From: Burkholderiales bacterium
GTDB taxonomy: Bacteria > Pseudomonadota > Gammaproteobacteria > Burkholderiales > Burkholderiaceae_C
NCBI GenBank assembly: GCA_028864885.1
Contig: JAGWLR010000025.1
Coordinates: 1 to 39,700 of the forward strand
Direction: 5' to 3'
DNA length: 39,700 nt
This document shows, piece after piece, positions 28,550 to 36,852 of the stretch. A program made the position numbers and the translations under genes. Under the pieces are notes generated by a model. The model had not been told where the DNA came from. It did no database searches and was given only the letters and a program-made list of their open reading frames with translations. Position 1 is the stretch's first letter; each line of letters starts with the position of its first letter.

Positions 28550-29391
28550 GCTGGCGTGGTCAACTCGATCTTCATTACCGCTTCGACGGCCAACGTACCA
28601 CCGCCCTGGATCGCCACGATGGCCCCTTGCGCGTTTTGCAGCGCCTCTACCCTGAGGGCGAAGTCATCTGCCACCACGTCCTGGTGCATCCGCCGGGCGG
28701 CGTCGTGGGTGGTGACACGCTGACGCTGAACGCCCAGCTCGATTCCGGCTCGCACGCCTTGATCACCACGCCGGGAGCCACCCGCTTTTACAAAAGCGCG
28801 GGAGGCATCGGCGAACAGATCGTGCGGGCGTCCGTTGCTGATGGGGCCCGCCTGGAGTGGCTGCCACTTGAGGCGATTGCCTACCCAGGCTGCAAGGCCA
28901 TCAATCGGATGCGCTTTGATCTCGCCCCTGGCGCCAGCATGATCGGGTGGGACATCGTCGCACTCGGTCTGCCGGCTGCCAAGCAGGCCTTTGATGACCC
29001 GGCCTGGCCCGAGAGCCACTTCACCCAGGAAATCGACATTCCCGAGGTCTGGCTGGAGCGCGGCACGATCGGGTCCCAAGATGGATTGCTTCTGGATAGC
29101 CCGGTCGGCTGGGCCGGCAACCGGGTCATGTCTACCCTGTGGTTTGCCAGCGGCCTCGCTTTGGAACGCACGGTGTCAGAGAGCTTGCTCGACGCAGCCC
29201 GAACCAAACAACTAGAGAGCCCCCTGTCAGCGACCACCGGCAGCACCCAGCCGCACTGCCAGATCGTGGTCACTCGGGTGTTGGCGCCCCGGGTCGAGCC
29301 AGCCATGCATTTGTTGACTGCCATCTGGGGGCAGTGGCGCTCCCTGGCTTGGGGGGTCCCCCCCTGCCCTCCGAGGGTGTGGCGCACCTGA
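28546..29391 (+). CDS. ureD: Urease accessory protein UreD (no urease genes adjacent)
   Basis: A 281-residue urease maturation chaperone that, with UreF and UreG, helps load nickel into apo-urease. Family features: GDTLTLNAQLDSGSHALITTPGATRFYKS near residues 64-92, LEWLPLEAIAYPGCKAINRMRFDLAPGASMIGWDIVALGLPAA, and the C-terminal LAWGVPPCPPRVWRT, which shows that the protein is complete. Translation is coupled to yceH by a four-base overlap. Unusually, ureA, ureB, ureC and the other accessory genes are not downstream; a response regulator gene follows after 55 bases. Urease must be encoded elsewhere if this protein is functional. Confidence 0.93.
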   Translation: MSWRGQLDLHYRFDGQRTTALDRHDGPLRVLQRLYPEGEVICHHVLVHPPGGVVGGDTLTLNAQLDSGSHALITTPGATRFYKSAGGIGEQIVRASVADGARLEWLPLEAIAYPGCKAINRMRFDLAPGASMIGWDIVALGLPAAKQAFDDPAWPESHFTQEIDIPEVWLERGTIGSQDGLLLDSPVGWAGNRVMSTLWFASGLALERTVSESLLDAARTKQLESPLSATTGSTQPHCQIVVTRVLAPRVEPAMHLLTAIWGQWRSLAWGVPPCPPRVWRT

Positions 29392-29446
29392 ATCGGGCCT
29401 ATCATCGCCCGTTCAGCGATCAACAACATATCAGGAGGATGCGCCC

Positions 29447-30151
29447 ATGAAGGTGCTGCTCATTGACGACCACCCTTTGATTCTTTCCGCTCTGCAGTCT
29501 GTCATACAGGGCCTGGGAGACGACGTCGAAGTGACGGCTGCCGACAGCGGTCAGGCTGCACGCGCGGCGCTTTCTCGCTCGACCCATTACGATCTGGCTT
29601 TGCTTGACCTGCACCTGGGCGACCTCAATGGTTTCGATCTCCTCAGCGAGATCCGAGAAAACTATCCCTCGATCGCCGTGGTGGTGGTGTCGGCCTCCGA
29701 CCGCACCAGCGATGTCATCCGGTCGATCGACATGGGTGCGATGGGGTTTGTCTCCAAGCGATCGAGCAACGAAACACTGGCCGCGGCCTTGCGCCAGGTG
29801 ATGTCTGGCGGGGTGTACGTTCCCCCCATGAGCATGGGCTCAGATGCTGGCAGCCAGCCAACGGAGCACCTCTCGCCCGCTGGCCCGCACGATTTGCACT
29901 CGGCCGTCCACCTGCCTCAGTGGGGGCTGACCCCACGACAAACCGATGTGCTGGCATCCTTGCTCAAGGGACACCCCAACAAATTGATCGCGCGCGAACT
30001 GAACCTGTCCGTCGAAACGGTCAAGGATCACGTTGCTGCTGTATTGCGAGCCCTGGGAGTCAGCTCACGGACGCAAGCGGTGATCGCTGTGAGCCAAGCC
30101 TTGCAGAAGCAGCCAAGCGGCTTCTCGGCTTGGCGCCCTGTTCAGCGCTGA
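29447..30151 (+). CDS. NarL/LuxR-family response regulator
   Basis: A 234-residue two-component regulator. The receiver domain (1-about 120) has the acidic pair Asp7/Asp8, phosphoacceptor Asp54 in LALLDLHLGDL and Lys104 in FVSKRSS. A flexible linker (about 125-158, Gly/Ser/His-rich) leads to the LuxR helix-turn-helix LTPRQTDVLASLLKGHPNKLIARELNLSVETVKDHVAAVL. A strong AGGAGG site stands about eight bases before the ATG. No histidine kinase gene is next to it. The gene converges with the nitronate monooxygenase gene, leaving six bases between stops. The target genes cannot be read from the sequence. Confidence 0.92.
   Translation: MKVLLIDDHPLILSALQSVIQGLGDDVEVTAADSGQAARAALSRSTHYDLALLDLHLGDLNGFDLLSEIRENYPSIAVVVVSASDRTSDVIRSIDMGAMGFVSKRSSNETLAAALRQVMSGGVYVPPMSMGSDAGSQPTEHLSPAGPHDLHSAVHLPQWGLTPRQTDVLASLLKGHPNKLIARELNLSVETVKDHVAAVLRALGVSSRTQAVIAVSQALQKQPSGFSAWRPVQR
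30112..30134 (+). terminator. Hairpin at the end of the response regulator gene
   Basis: GCCAAGC and GCTTGGC make a perfect 7-bp stem with a 9-base loop inside the last codons of the regulator gene, just before two convergent stops. There is no T-run, so it may not be a true terminator. Confidence 0.25.
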
Positions 30152-30157
30152 TCCAGC

Positions 30158-31111
30158 TTACATGGTGGCGACGGCCTTTTTGGCCGCGTCATATTCCGCC
30201 TGCAAGCGCGCCACCAATTCAGCCGTCGGCACGACCTTCTTGATGGCGCCAATGCCTTGGCCGCAGCCCCAGATGTCCTTCCAGGCTTTGGCGCTGTCCT
30301 TGCTGCCAAAGCTCATCTGGCTGGGGTCGCCGTGGGCCAGATTGTCGGGGTCCATGCCTGCGTTGACGATCGAGCCACGCAAGTAGTTGCCATGCACGCC
30401 AGTAAACAGGCTGGAGTAGACGATGTCCTCGCTGGTGCTGTCGCAGATCATCTGCTTGTAGCCCTCGACCGCACGCGCCTCTTCTGTGGCGATGAATGCC
30501 GATCCGATGTAGGCGAAATCAGCCCCCATCACGCGGGCTGCCAGAACAGCGCGGCCGGTGGCCATGGCCCCCGACAAGGCCAAGGGGCCATCAAACCACT
30601 CGCGGATCTCCTGGATCAAGGCAAACGGGCTCGTCGTGCCCGCGTGGCCACCTGCGCCAGCGGCCACAGCAATCAGCCCATCTGCGCCCTTCTCAACAGC
30701 CTTGCGGGCAAATTTGTTGTTGATCACGTCGTGCAGCACCACGCCGCCATAGCTGTGGACCGCGTCGTTGATGTCTGTGCGAGCGCCGAGCGAGGTGATG
30801 ACGACCGGCACCTTGTACTTGATGCACAGTGCCATGTCCTGCTCCAGGCGGTCATTGCTCTTGTGCACGATCTGGTTGATGGCAAACGGAGCTGCCGGCT
30901 TGTCAGGATGAGCCGCGTTGTACGCCGCCAGCGTTTCGGTGATTTCTGCCAGCCATTCGTCCAGTTGCGATGCGGGCCTCGCATTGAGCGCGGGCATCGA
31001 ACCCACGACACCAGCCTTGCACTGCTCGATCACCAGCTTCGGGTTGCTGATGATGAACATGGGCGAAGCGATCACCGGAAACGAGACCTTTTGCAAAACA
31101 GCTGGCAGCAT
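30158..31111 (-). CDS. Nitronate monooxygenase / 2-nitropropane dioxygenase family protein
   Basis: A 317-residue FMN-dependent TIM-barrel enzyme expected to oxidise alkyl nitronates, though many members act on other compounds. FMN-site features include FPVIASPMFIISNPKLVIEQCKAGVVGSMPALNAR, GADGLIAVAAGAGGHAG, ALSGAMATGRAVLAARVMGADFAYIGSAFIATEEA and a C-terminal WGCGQGIGAIKKV. GAGG is positioned before the ATG at 31111. It lies downstream of the acyl-CoA dehydrogenase gene on the same strand, but a strong terminator separates them, so it needs its own promoter. Confidence 0.9.
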   Translation of the reverse strand: MLPAVLQKVSFPVIASPMFIISNPKLVIEQCKAGVVGSMPALNARPASQLDEWLAEITETLAAYNAAHPDKPAAPFAINQIVHKSNDRLEQDMALCIKYKVPVVITSLGARTDINDAVHSYGGVVLHDVINNKFARKAVEKGADGLIAVAAGAGGHAGTTSPFALIQEIREWFDGPLALSGAMATGRAVLAARVMGADFAYIGSAFIATEEARAVEGYKQMICDSTSEDIVYSSLFTGVHGNYLRGSIVNAGMDPDNLAHGDPSQMSFGSKDSAKAWKDIWGCGQGIGAIKKVVPTAELVARLQAEYDAAKKAVATM

Positions 31112-31169
31112 AAACTTTCCTCAACTAAGGCAATGGCGCCCAGAATACAAAAGAATTGAGCCGGAAAAC

Positions 31170-31193
31170 AAAAAAGCCACCCGAAGGTGGCTT
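31170..31193 (-). terminator. Rho-independent terminator of the acyl-CoA dehydrogenase gene
   Basis: On the minus strand an 8-bp stem AAGCCACC/GGTGGCTT closes a TTCG tetraloop and runs directly into a TTTTTT tract. A second, longer imperfect GC-rich hairpin (about 31202-31236) lies between the stop codon and this terminator. Confidence 0.9.
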
Positions 31194-31239
31194 GGATTTA
31201 ACGAGCCCCCGGGCTTGACAACCCGAGGGCAGGCTCGCA

Positions 31240-33042
31240 TCAGAACAATTCAACCGGCAGAGCGGTCACGCTGTCACCACCGGCCAGAATTTCTTCACGC
31301 AGCGAGGCGATGCGCGGCAGGATGTGATCGCCGTAGAAACGCACAGTGGCGATCTTGGCCTTCATGAAATCAGCATCTTCACCAGCAGCCAGCTTGTCTT
31401 CAGCCACGATCAGGGCGCGACCCATTTGCCAGCCAGACACCAGGTTGGCAGCCAGCATCAGGTAAGGCACAGAGCCGGCAAACACGGCGTTCGGGTTGCT
31501 CTTGACGTTGGCCAGCACGAAGTCGACCACTTGCAGGAAGGATTCGCGACCCGCCTTCAATTGAGCAGCGTACTTCTTGCAGGCATCGCCACGGGCAGCC
31601 AGTTGGCCTTCCAGATCAGCGATCTGGGCAGCCACAGCCTTGGCCACGGCGCCACCGTCACGAACGGTCTTGCGGCCGACCAGGTCGTTGGCCTGGATGG
31701 CGGTCGTGCCTTCGTAAATCGGCAGAATGCGCGAATCGCGGTAGTACTGAGCCGCACCGGTTTCTTCAATGAAGCCCATGCCACCGTGGACTTGCACGCC
31801 CAGCGAGGTCACTTCCACCGAGTTCTCGGTCGAGAAGCCCTTGATCAGCGGCACCAGGAATTCGTAGAACGCTTGGGCCTTCTTCGCTTCGTCCTTGTTG
31901 GGATTGAAGTGGGCGTTGTCGTAAGCGGCTGCACCGACCAGGGCCATGGCACGTTCACCTTCGATCAGGGCACGCATCGTCATCAGCATGCGCTTGACAT
32001 CTGGGTGATGGATGATGGCCACGGAATCCTTGGCGGAACCATCGACAGGACGCGATTGCACGCGATCCTTGGCGTAGTTCACGGCGTGCTGGTAAGCGCG
32101 CTCAGACACAGCAATGCCCTGCATGCCCACGTCGTAGCGAGCGGCGTTCATCATGATGAACATGTACTCGAGGCCGCGGTTTTCTTCGCCAACCAGGTAG
32201 CCAATGGCACCAGGGCCCACTTCGCCCTTGTCGTCACCGTAAACCAGCACGGCGGTAGGCGATGCCTTAATACCCAGCTTCTCTTCGATCGAGGCGCAGT
32301 ACACGTCGTTGCGCTTGCCCAGCGAGCCGTCGGCGTTGACCATGAACTTCGGGACCACGAACAGCGAGATGCCCTTCACGCCTTCAGGCGCATCAGGTGT
32401 ACGAGCCAGCACCAGGTGGACAATGTTTTCCACCATGTCGTGCTCACCGTAGGTGATGAAGATCTTCTGGCCAGAGATGCGGTAGGTGCCGTCACCTTGC
32501 TTGACCGCCTTGGAGCGAACCAGAGCCAGATCCGAGCCGGCTTGGGGCTCGGTCAGGTTCATGGTGCCGGTCCACTTGCCGGAGACCATGTTGGGGATGT
32601 AGCGGGTCTTGAGCTCATCGCTGCCAGCGGTCAGCAGCGCTTCGATGGCGCCGCCGGTCAGGATGGCGCACAGCGAGAAGCTCAGGTTGGCAGCCATCAT
32701 GTGCTCAACGCAAGCCGCGCCGATGGACTTGGGCAGGCCTTGGCCGCCGTACTCGGCGGGTTGACCCAGACCTTGCCAGCCACCTTCGGCCAACGCAGCG
32801 TAGGCTTCCTTGAAGCCCTTGGAGGCGCGCACAACGCCGTTGTCCCAAGAACCGTGGTCTTGGTCGCCAGACCAGTTCAGAGGCGCAACCACGCCTTCGT
32901 TGAACTTGGCCGACTCTTCCAGCACGGCTTGAGCGGTTTCAAAACCAGCGTCTTCAAAGCCAGGAATGGTGGCGACTTGGTCGATGCCAGCCAGTTCTTT
33001 CAGAACGAACAGCTGGTCTTTGACAGGGGCACGAAAACTCAT
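31240..33042 (-). CDS. Acyl-CoA dehydrogenase, long form with C-terminal domain (DmdC/FadE-like)
   Basis: A 600-residue FAD flavoprotein that introduces a double bond into an acyl-CoA and passes electrons to ETF, whose two subunit genes lie directly upstream. Key parts: [19 protein letters not shown] and [13 protein letters not shown] (flavin and substrate contacts), [63 protein letters not shown] with the catalytic-base Glu in IYEGT, and an extra C-terminal helical domain from about residue 470. This long form includes methylmercaptopropionyl-CoA dehydrogenases, so chain specificity cannot be fixed. GGAGAACACAC precedes the ATG. Confidence 0.92.
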   Translation of the reverse strand: MSFRAPVKDQLFVLKELAGIDQVATIPGFEDAGFETAQAVLEESAKFNEGVVAPLNWSGDQDHGSWDNGVVRASKGFKEAYAALAEGGWQGLGQPAEYGGQGLPKSIGAACVEHMMAANLSFSLCAILTGGAIEALLTAGSDELKTRYIPNMVSGKWTGTMNLTEPQAGSDLALVRSKAVKQGDGTYRISGQKIFITYGEHDMVENIVHLVLARTPDAPEGVKGISLFVVPKFMVNADGSLGKRNDVYCASIEEKLGIKASPTAVLVYGDDKGEVGPGAIGYLVGEENRGLEYMFIMMNAARYDVGMQGIAVSERAYQHAVNYAKDRVQSRPVDGSAKDSVAIIHHPDVKRMLMTMRALIEGERAMALVGAAAYDNAHFNPNKDEAKKAQAFYEFLVPLIKGFSTENSVEVTSLGVQVHGGMGFIEETGAAQYYRDSRILPIYEGTTAIQANDLVGRKTVRDGGAVAKAVAAQIADLEGQLAARGDACKKYAAQLKAGRESFLQVVDFVLANVKSNPNAVFAGSVPYLMLAANLVSGWQMGRALIVAEDKLAAGEDADFMKAKIATVRFYGDHILPRIASLREEILAGGDSVTALPVELF

Positions 33043-33066
33043 GTGTGTTCTCCGATAAACGACAAA

Positions 33067-33090
33067 GGGGGCGCCTCGAAAGACGCCCCC
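33067..33090 (-). terminator. UUCG-loop terminator or attenuator after etfA
   Basis: On the minus strand a 10-bp GC-rich stem (GGGGGCGTCT with AGGCGCCCCC, one G-T wobble) closes a TTCG tetraloop. It is followed by TTTGTCGTTT, a weak T-tract. It lies between the etfA stop and the acyl-CoA dehydrogenase start, so it may partly separate the genes. Confidence 0.7.
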
Positions 33091-33133
33091 GCAGGCTTAT
33101 ATGCTCAGACCTGAATCTGACATCTCGCCCGAA

Positions 33134-34066
33134 TTACAGCGCCTTGACCAGTTCAGGAACAGCAGTGAACAGGTCGGCTTCCAAACCGAAATCGGCCACT
33201 TGGAAGATGGGGGCTTCTGGATCCTTGTTGATGGCCACGATGACCTTCGAATCCTTCATACCGGCCAAATGCTGGATGGCGCCGGAGATACCGCAAGCCA
33301 CGTACAACTGAGGCGCAACGATCTTGCCGGTTTGACCGACTTGCAGGTCGTTGGGAGCGTAGCCAGAGTCCACGGCAGCGCGCGAAGCACCAATGGCGGC
33401 GCCCAGCTTGTCAGCCAAGGGGGTCAGGACTTCGTTGAACTTCTCAGCAGAGCCCATGGCACGACCACCGGACACGATGATCTTGGCAGCGGTCAGCTCA
33501 GGACGCTCGGACTTGGTCACTTCGCGACCAACGAACGAGGACTTGCCAGAGTCAGCCACAGCAGCCACGGTTTCAACAGCAGCGGAACCACCGGTGGTGG
33601 CAGCTGCGTCGAAAGCGGTACCACGAACGGTCAGCACCTTCACAGCGTCAGCGCACTGAACGGTGGCGATGGCGTTGCCAGCGTAGATCGGACGCTCGAA
33701 AGTGTCAGCCGAGATCACCTTGGTGATTTCTGACAGCTGAGCGGAATCCAGCTTGGCGGCCACGCGAGGAGCCACGTTCTTACCCGAAGCGGTTGCAGGG
33801 AAGACGATGTGGCTGTAGCCCGAAGCCACGGCCAGCACTTGAGCGGCCACGTTTTCAGCCAGGCTGTCAGCGAATTGAGCGCCGTCAGCGTGCAGCACCT
33901 TGGTCACGCCAGCGATTTGAGCGGCAGCAGCAGCGGCAGCACCGGCATTGGAGCCAGCAACCAGCACGTGTACATCACCACCGGTCGCCTTGGCGGCGGT
34001 CACGGCGTTCAGGGTTGCACCCTTGATGCTGGCGTTGTCGTGTTCAGCAATAACGAGAGCGGTCAT
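33134..34066 (-). CDS. etfA: Electron transfer flavoprotein alpha subunit
   Basis: A 310-residue FAD-binding subunit of ETF, which carries electrons from acyl-CoA dehydrogenases to ETF-ubiquinone oxidoreductase. The N-terminal domain starts [25 protein letters not shown]. The C-terminal FAD domain has [76 protein letters not shown], the family signature. GGAGATAACGC precedes the ATG, 11 bases after the etfB stop. No residue is missing. Confidence 0.97.
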   Translation of the reverse strand: MTALVIAEHDNASIKGATLNAVTAAKATGGDVHVLVAGSNAGAAAAAAAQIAGVTKVLHADGAQFADSLAENVAAQVLAVASGYSHIVFPATASGKNVAPRVAAKLDSAQLSEITKVISADTFERPIYAGNAIATVQCADAVKVLTVRGTAFDAAATTGGSAAVETVAAVADSGKSSFVGREVTKSERPELTAAKIIVSGGRAMGSAEKFNEVLTPLADKLGAAIGASRAAVDSGYAPNDLQVGQTGKIVAPQLYVACGISGAIQHLAGMKDSKVIVAINKDPEAPIFQVADFGLEADLFTAVPELVKAL

Positions 34067-34077
34067 GCGTTATCTCC

Positions 34078-34827
34078 TCAGATCACTTTGGCGACGTTCT
34101 TCAGCTTGTCGACCAGGGTGGCCACGTCGGGCACCTTGATACCAGCAGAACGCTTGGCGGGTTCAGCCACGCTCAGGGTCTTGATACGGGGGGCCACGTC
34201 CACACCCAGGTCAGCCGGCTTGACGGTTTCCAGGGGCTTCTTCTTGGCCTTCATGATGTTGGGCAGAGTCACATAGCGTGGCTCGTTCAGGCGCAGGTCG
34301 GTGGTCACCACGGCTGGCAGAGACAGCTTCACGGTTTCCAGACCGCCGTCGACTTCACGGGTCACAGCGACCTTGCCGTCAGCCACTTCCACCTTGGAGG
34401 CGAAAGTACCTTGGGGCAGGTCAGCCAGAGCAGCCAGCATCTGGCCAGTTTGGTTGCTGTCGTCGTCGATGGCTTGCTTGCCCAGGATGATCAGATCGGG
34501 CTTTTCCTTGTCGACCAGAGCCTTCAGCACCTTGGCCACGGCCAAAGGTTGCACTTCAGCGTCGGTTTCAACCAGGATGCCACGGTCAGCACCGATGGCC
34601 ATGGCGGTACGCAGGGTTTCCTGGCACTGAGCCACGCCGATCGACACGGCGATGATCTCGGTGACCACGCCCTTTTCTTTCAGGCGAGTGGCCTCTTCGA
34701 CGGCGATTTCGTCAAAGGGGTTCATGGACATCTTGACGTTGGCGATGTCGACACCAGAGCCGTCAGACTTCACGCGAACCTTCACGTTGTAGTCCACAAC
34801 CCGCTTGACCGGAACCAGAACCTTCAT
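34078..34827 (-). CDS. etfB: Electron transfer flavoprotein beta subunit
   Basis: A 249-residue AMP-binding subunit of ETF. It begins [20 protein letters not shown] and has [18 protein letters not shown], a [36 protein letters not shown] segment and the signature [41 protein letters not shown] near residues 159-198. AGGAG stands before the ATG. It leads the etfB-etfA-acyl-CoA dehydrogenase series. Confidence 0.97.
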   Translation of the reverse strand: MKVLVPVKRVVDYNVKVRVKSDGSGVDIANVKMSMNPFDEIAVEEATRLKEKGVVTEIIAVSIGVAQCQETLRTAMAIGADRGILVETDAEVQPLAVAKVLKALVDKEKPDLIILGKQAIDDDSNQTGQMLAALADLPQGTFASKVEVADGKVAVTREVDGGLETVKLSLPAVVTTDLRLNEPRYVTLPNIMKAKKKPLETVKPADLGVDVAPRIKTLSVAEPAKRSAGIKVPDVATLVDKLKNVAKVI

Positions 34828-34897
34828 GCGTTGTTCTCCTGCGTCATGAGGAAGAGTTAGTAAGAAAATGGCCGCGCCAAAAAAGCACGATCGTTCG

Positions 34898-34925
34898 ATT
34901 CTAGCGCGAGTTCGGGATCAGTAAA
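34898..34925 (-). promoter_or_regulatory. Probable sigma-70 promoter of etfBA
   Basis: On the minus strand TTTACT (34920-34925), a 16-base spacer and TAGAAT (34898-34903) resemble -35 and -10 boxes. They lie about 70 bases before the etfB start, in the gap shared with divergent murI. Confidence 0.5.
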
Positions 34926-35001
34926 CCCCCCTACTTGCGCAAAACGAGGACAATAAGCGACTTCTGCCTCTCATGGCCCGATTTCGCCGTATTTTTCTTG
35001 C

Positions 35002-35847
35002 ATGTCCGCGCTTTCTGCTCATTCCACTACACCCTTTTCTGGTCAGGGGATTCGTGTCGGGGTTTTCGACTCCGGTGTAGGCGGACTCTCTGTGCTCAAA
35101 GCCATTCGACAGGCGATGCCACTGGCTGATCTCATCTACGTAGCGGACTCGGGCTTTGCACCCTACGGCGAACGCAGCGATGCCTTCATCTCGGAGCGCA
35201 GCAACGAGATCAGTGGCTTTCTTCAATCCCAAGGGGTTCACGGTATCGTCGTAGCATGCAACACGGCCACAGCAGTGGCCGTACATGAATTGCGTCAGCT
35301 ATGGCCTCACTTGCCCATCATTGGAGTTGAACCGGGGATCAAGCCAGCCATTTCCCAATCCAGGAACAAGAAGATTGGAGTTCTTGCAACACCAGGCACG
35401 CTCGCCAGCCAGAAATTCAAATCACTGGTGACCCGCCATGAAGCTGATGCCGAGTTGCACTTGCAAGCATGTCCAGGTTTGGCCAGAACAATCGAATCGG
35501 GCAATCTGAACAGGCAAGAACTGAAGACATTGATAGCGCAATTTTGTGCCCCCTTGAAAGATGCTGGCGTCGACACGGTGGTGCTGGGATGCACTCACTA
35601 TCCTTTCGTTGCCAACCAGCTTCAAGCAAGCCTAGGCAAAGACGTATATCTGCTGGATACAGCACAAGCTGTAGCCAAACACACCGCTGCAATCTTGCAA
35701 AACAGGGTTATAACCCCTTCAACCGATGTGACCCGGGGCGAAGTAACATTTTGGACAACCGGCGACCCTGCTTTATTGCAGCAAGTCGCGGAAAGCTGGC
35801 TAGGTTGGCAAGTTGTAGCCCATCAAATGGATTCGGGTCAAGACTGA
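35002..35847 (+). CDS. murI: Glutamate racemase
   Basis: A 281-residue cofactor-independent racemase making D-glutamate for peptidoglycan. The two catalytic Cys are present: ACNTATA (Cys86) and LGCTHYPF (Cys197), with the N-terminal GVFDSGVGGLSVL and YVADSGFAPYGERSD substrate loop. Length is normal. The ATG at 35002 has no clear ribosome site, but no better start precedes the first conserved strand. It is divergent from etfB across 174 bases. Confidence 0.95.
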   Translation: MSALSAHSTTPFSGQGIRVGVFDSGVGGLSVLKAIRQAMPLADLIYVADSGFAPYGERSDAFISERSNEISGFLQSQGVHGIVVACNTATAVAVHELRQLWPHLPIIGVEPGIKPAISQSRNKKIGVLATPGTLASQKFKSLVTRHEADAELHLQACPGLARTIESGNLNRQELKTLIAQFCAPLKDAGVDTVVLGCTHYPFVANQLQASLGKDVYLLDTAQAVAKHTAAILQNRVITPSTDVTRGEVTFWTTGDPALLQQVAESWLGWQVVAHQMDSGQD

Positions 35848-35867
35848 CAGTACGGCACAGGGGATGA

Positions 35868-35941
35868 TGGAGGCGCGGGCCGGAGTCGAACCGACCTACA
35901 CGGATTTGCAATCCGGTGCATAACCGCTTTGCTACCGCGCC
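35868..35941 (-). tRNA. tRNA-Cys (GCA), copy 1
   Basis: Read on the minus strand it starts GGCGCGGTAGC and ends with a CCGCGCC acceptor arm, discriminator T and encoded CCA. The anticodon loop is ATTGCAAAT, anticodon GCA. The T arm GGTCGGTTCGACTCCGGCC is complete. The same 74 bases recur at 36709-36782. Confidence 0.95.
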
Positions 35942-35969
35942 ATCAACTGATCCAAGCTGACACAGCTGG

Positions 35970-36000
35970 AAAAAAGGGAAGCCTGATGGCTTCCCTTTTT
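35970..36000. terminator. Terminator-like hairpin between tRNA-Gly and tRNA-Cys, copy 1
   Basis: GGGAAGCC/GGCTTCCC form a perfect 8-bp stem with a 4-base loop (35976-35995). It is flanked by A6 on one side and T5 on the other, so it could terminate on either strand. On the tRNA strand it lies after tRNA-Gly and before tRNA-Cys. Confidence 0.7.
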
Positions 36001-36005
36001 GAAAC

Positions 36006-36081
36006 TGGAGCGGGAAACGAGGCTCGAACTCGCGACCTCAACCTTGGCAAGGTTGCGCTCTACCAACTGAGCTATTCCCGC
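36006..36081 (-). tRNA. tRNA-Gly (GCC), copy 1
   Basis: The minus strand reads GCGGGAATAGCTCAGTTGG at the 5' end, anticodon loop CTTGCCAAG (GCC), T arm GCGAGTTCGAGCCTCGT, and ends TTCCCGC, T, CCA. All arms pair. It is repeated at 36853-36928. Confidence 0.96.
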
Positions 36082-36161
36082 ATATTGCTTATGCAATTTG
36101 TTTTGTTTCGCTTTGGCTGATTGCCTCAGACAACGTTGGTGCGTCATCAGCGAAGACCCGA

Positions 36162-36191
36162 ACTATACACCATTTTTGGGCCTCTTCGCAA
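36162..36191 (-). promoter_or_regulatory. Promoter of tRNA-Gly/Cys copy 1
   Basis: On the minus strand TTGCGA (36186-36191), 18 bases, and TATAGT (36162-36167). The second copy has the same -10 box, spacing and a similar -35, which supports the call. About 80 bases of conserved leader lie between it and tRNA-Gly. Confidence 0.7.
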
Positions 36192-36255
36192 ATTGTTGTG
36201 TTCTTTCATCAGCAACCGCAAGCGTTCCCTGTGACAGTAAACTCACCCCCCACAA

Positions 36256-36347
36256 GCCCCGATGGTGAAATCGGTAGACACAGCGGACTTAAAATCCGCC
36301 GCTTGCTGAAAGGCGGCGTGCCGGTTCGATTCCGGCTCGGGGCACCA
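36256..36347 (+). tRNA. tRNA-Leu (TAA)
   Basis: The plus strand runs from GCCCCGATGGTG to TCGGGGCACCA with encoded CCA. The anticodon loop is CTTAAAA, anticodon TAA. A long variable arm (CCGCTTGCTGAAAGGCGG region) confirms a class II tRNA. It lies alone on the plus strand between the two minus-strand Gly-Cys units. Confidence 0.96.
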
Positions 36348-36450
36348 AGCTCACCATACCGTGCTTTGTCAGATTTTCCTGAAATCCGAAACACGCAAAA
36401 ACTGAAAATCTGGCAAGATCCTTTACCAATTCATCGGTACGAGGCCAGCC

Positions 36451-36666
36451 ATGAGTGAGCACCACCAAACCGAAAAAGATCTCGCCCTTTTCAAGCGTCT
36501 GTTTGCAGACAAAAGCGCGGGCGCGGGCATCCGTCCAGGGTTTGTCGACCCCTTGTTTGTTCAGCGTCATGCTGGCAAATGGTTTCACACCTTGGGCAGC
36601 ATGCTGATCTTGAGCAAACAAGGCGCTCAGTTGCTCGTGCAGCAAACCGAAACCATCGACCTCTGA
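36451..36666 (+). CDS. Small protein of unknown function, 71 residues
   Basis: The frame starts at ATG 36451 with GAGG six bases upstream. The product is soluble and mixed-charge (MSEHHQTEKDLALFKRLFADK at the start, FVDPLFVQRHAGKWFHTLGSMLIL in the middle), with no signal peptide or Cys. I do not recognise a family. A clean rho-independent terminator begins four bases after the stop, which supports a real transcription unit, perhaps read through from tRNA-Leu 103 bases upstream. Confidence 0.65.
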   Translation: MSEHHQTEKDLALFKRLFADKSAGAGIRPGFVDPLFVQRHAGKWFHTLGSMLILSKQGAQLLVQQTETIDL

Positions 36667-36670
36667 AATG

Positions 36671-36704
36671 AAAAAGCCCCAGGTCTGAGACCGGGGGCTT
36701 TTCA
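36671..36704. terminator. Rho-independent terminator of the small gene
   Basis: AAAGCCCC and GGGGCTTT form the outer stem and GGTC/GACC the inner stem around a TGA loop. A T4 tail lies on the plus strand and a T5 tail on the minus strand. It can serve the small gene and also the end of tRNA-Cys copy 2 transcription. Confidence 0.8.
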
Positions 36705-36708
36705 ACTT

Positions 36709-36782
36709 TGGAGGCGCGGGCCGGAGTCGAACCGACCTACACGGATTTGCAATCCGGTGCATAACCGCTTTGCTACCGCGCC
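36709..36782 (-). tRNA. tRNA-Cys (GCA), copy 2
   Basis: Identical in the tRNA body to the copy at 35868-35941: GGCGCGGTAGC start, GCA anticodon, encoded CCA. It lies downstream of tRNA-Gly copy 2. Confidence 0.95.
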
Positions 36783-36803
36783 CCGTAACCGAAGCATTCT
36801 GAC

Positions 36804-36844
36804 AAAAAAGGGAAGCCTGTGTTTAACCATCGGGCTTCCCTTTT
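36804..36844. terminator. Terminator-like hairpin between tRNA-Gly and tRNA-Cys, copy 2
   Basis: The same stem arms GGGAAGCC and GGCTTCCC as in copy 1, at 36810-36817 and 36833-36840, but with a 15-base loop instead of four. An A6 tract on the plus strand gives a T6 tail on the tRNA strand. Confidence 0.65.
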
Positions 36845-36852
36845 CGGAAATC

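Noticed and set aside
29280-29446. Suspected truncation of ureD, since no urease genes follow
   Set aside because: The C-terminus LAWGVPPCPPRVWRT is the normal family ending, and the next gene has its own strong ribosome site.
30172-30190. Hairpin GGCC-TTTTT-GGCC as terminator
   Set aside because: It lies inside the nitronate monooxygenase coding region, with a T loop rather than a T tail.
31324-33114. A 596-codon plus-strand frame opposite the acyl-CoA dehydrogenase gene
   Set aside because: The minus strand holds a complete dehydrogenase with catalytic motifs, and the antisense product has no signature; the length reflects codon bias only.
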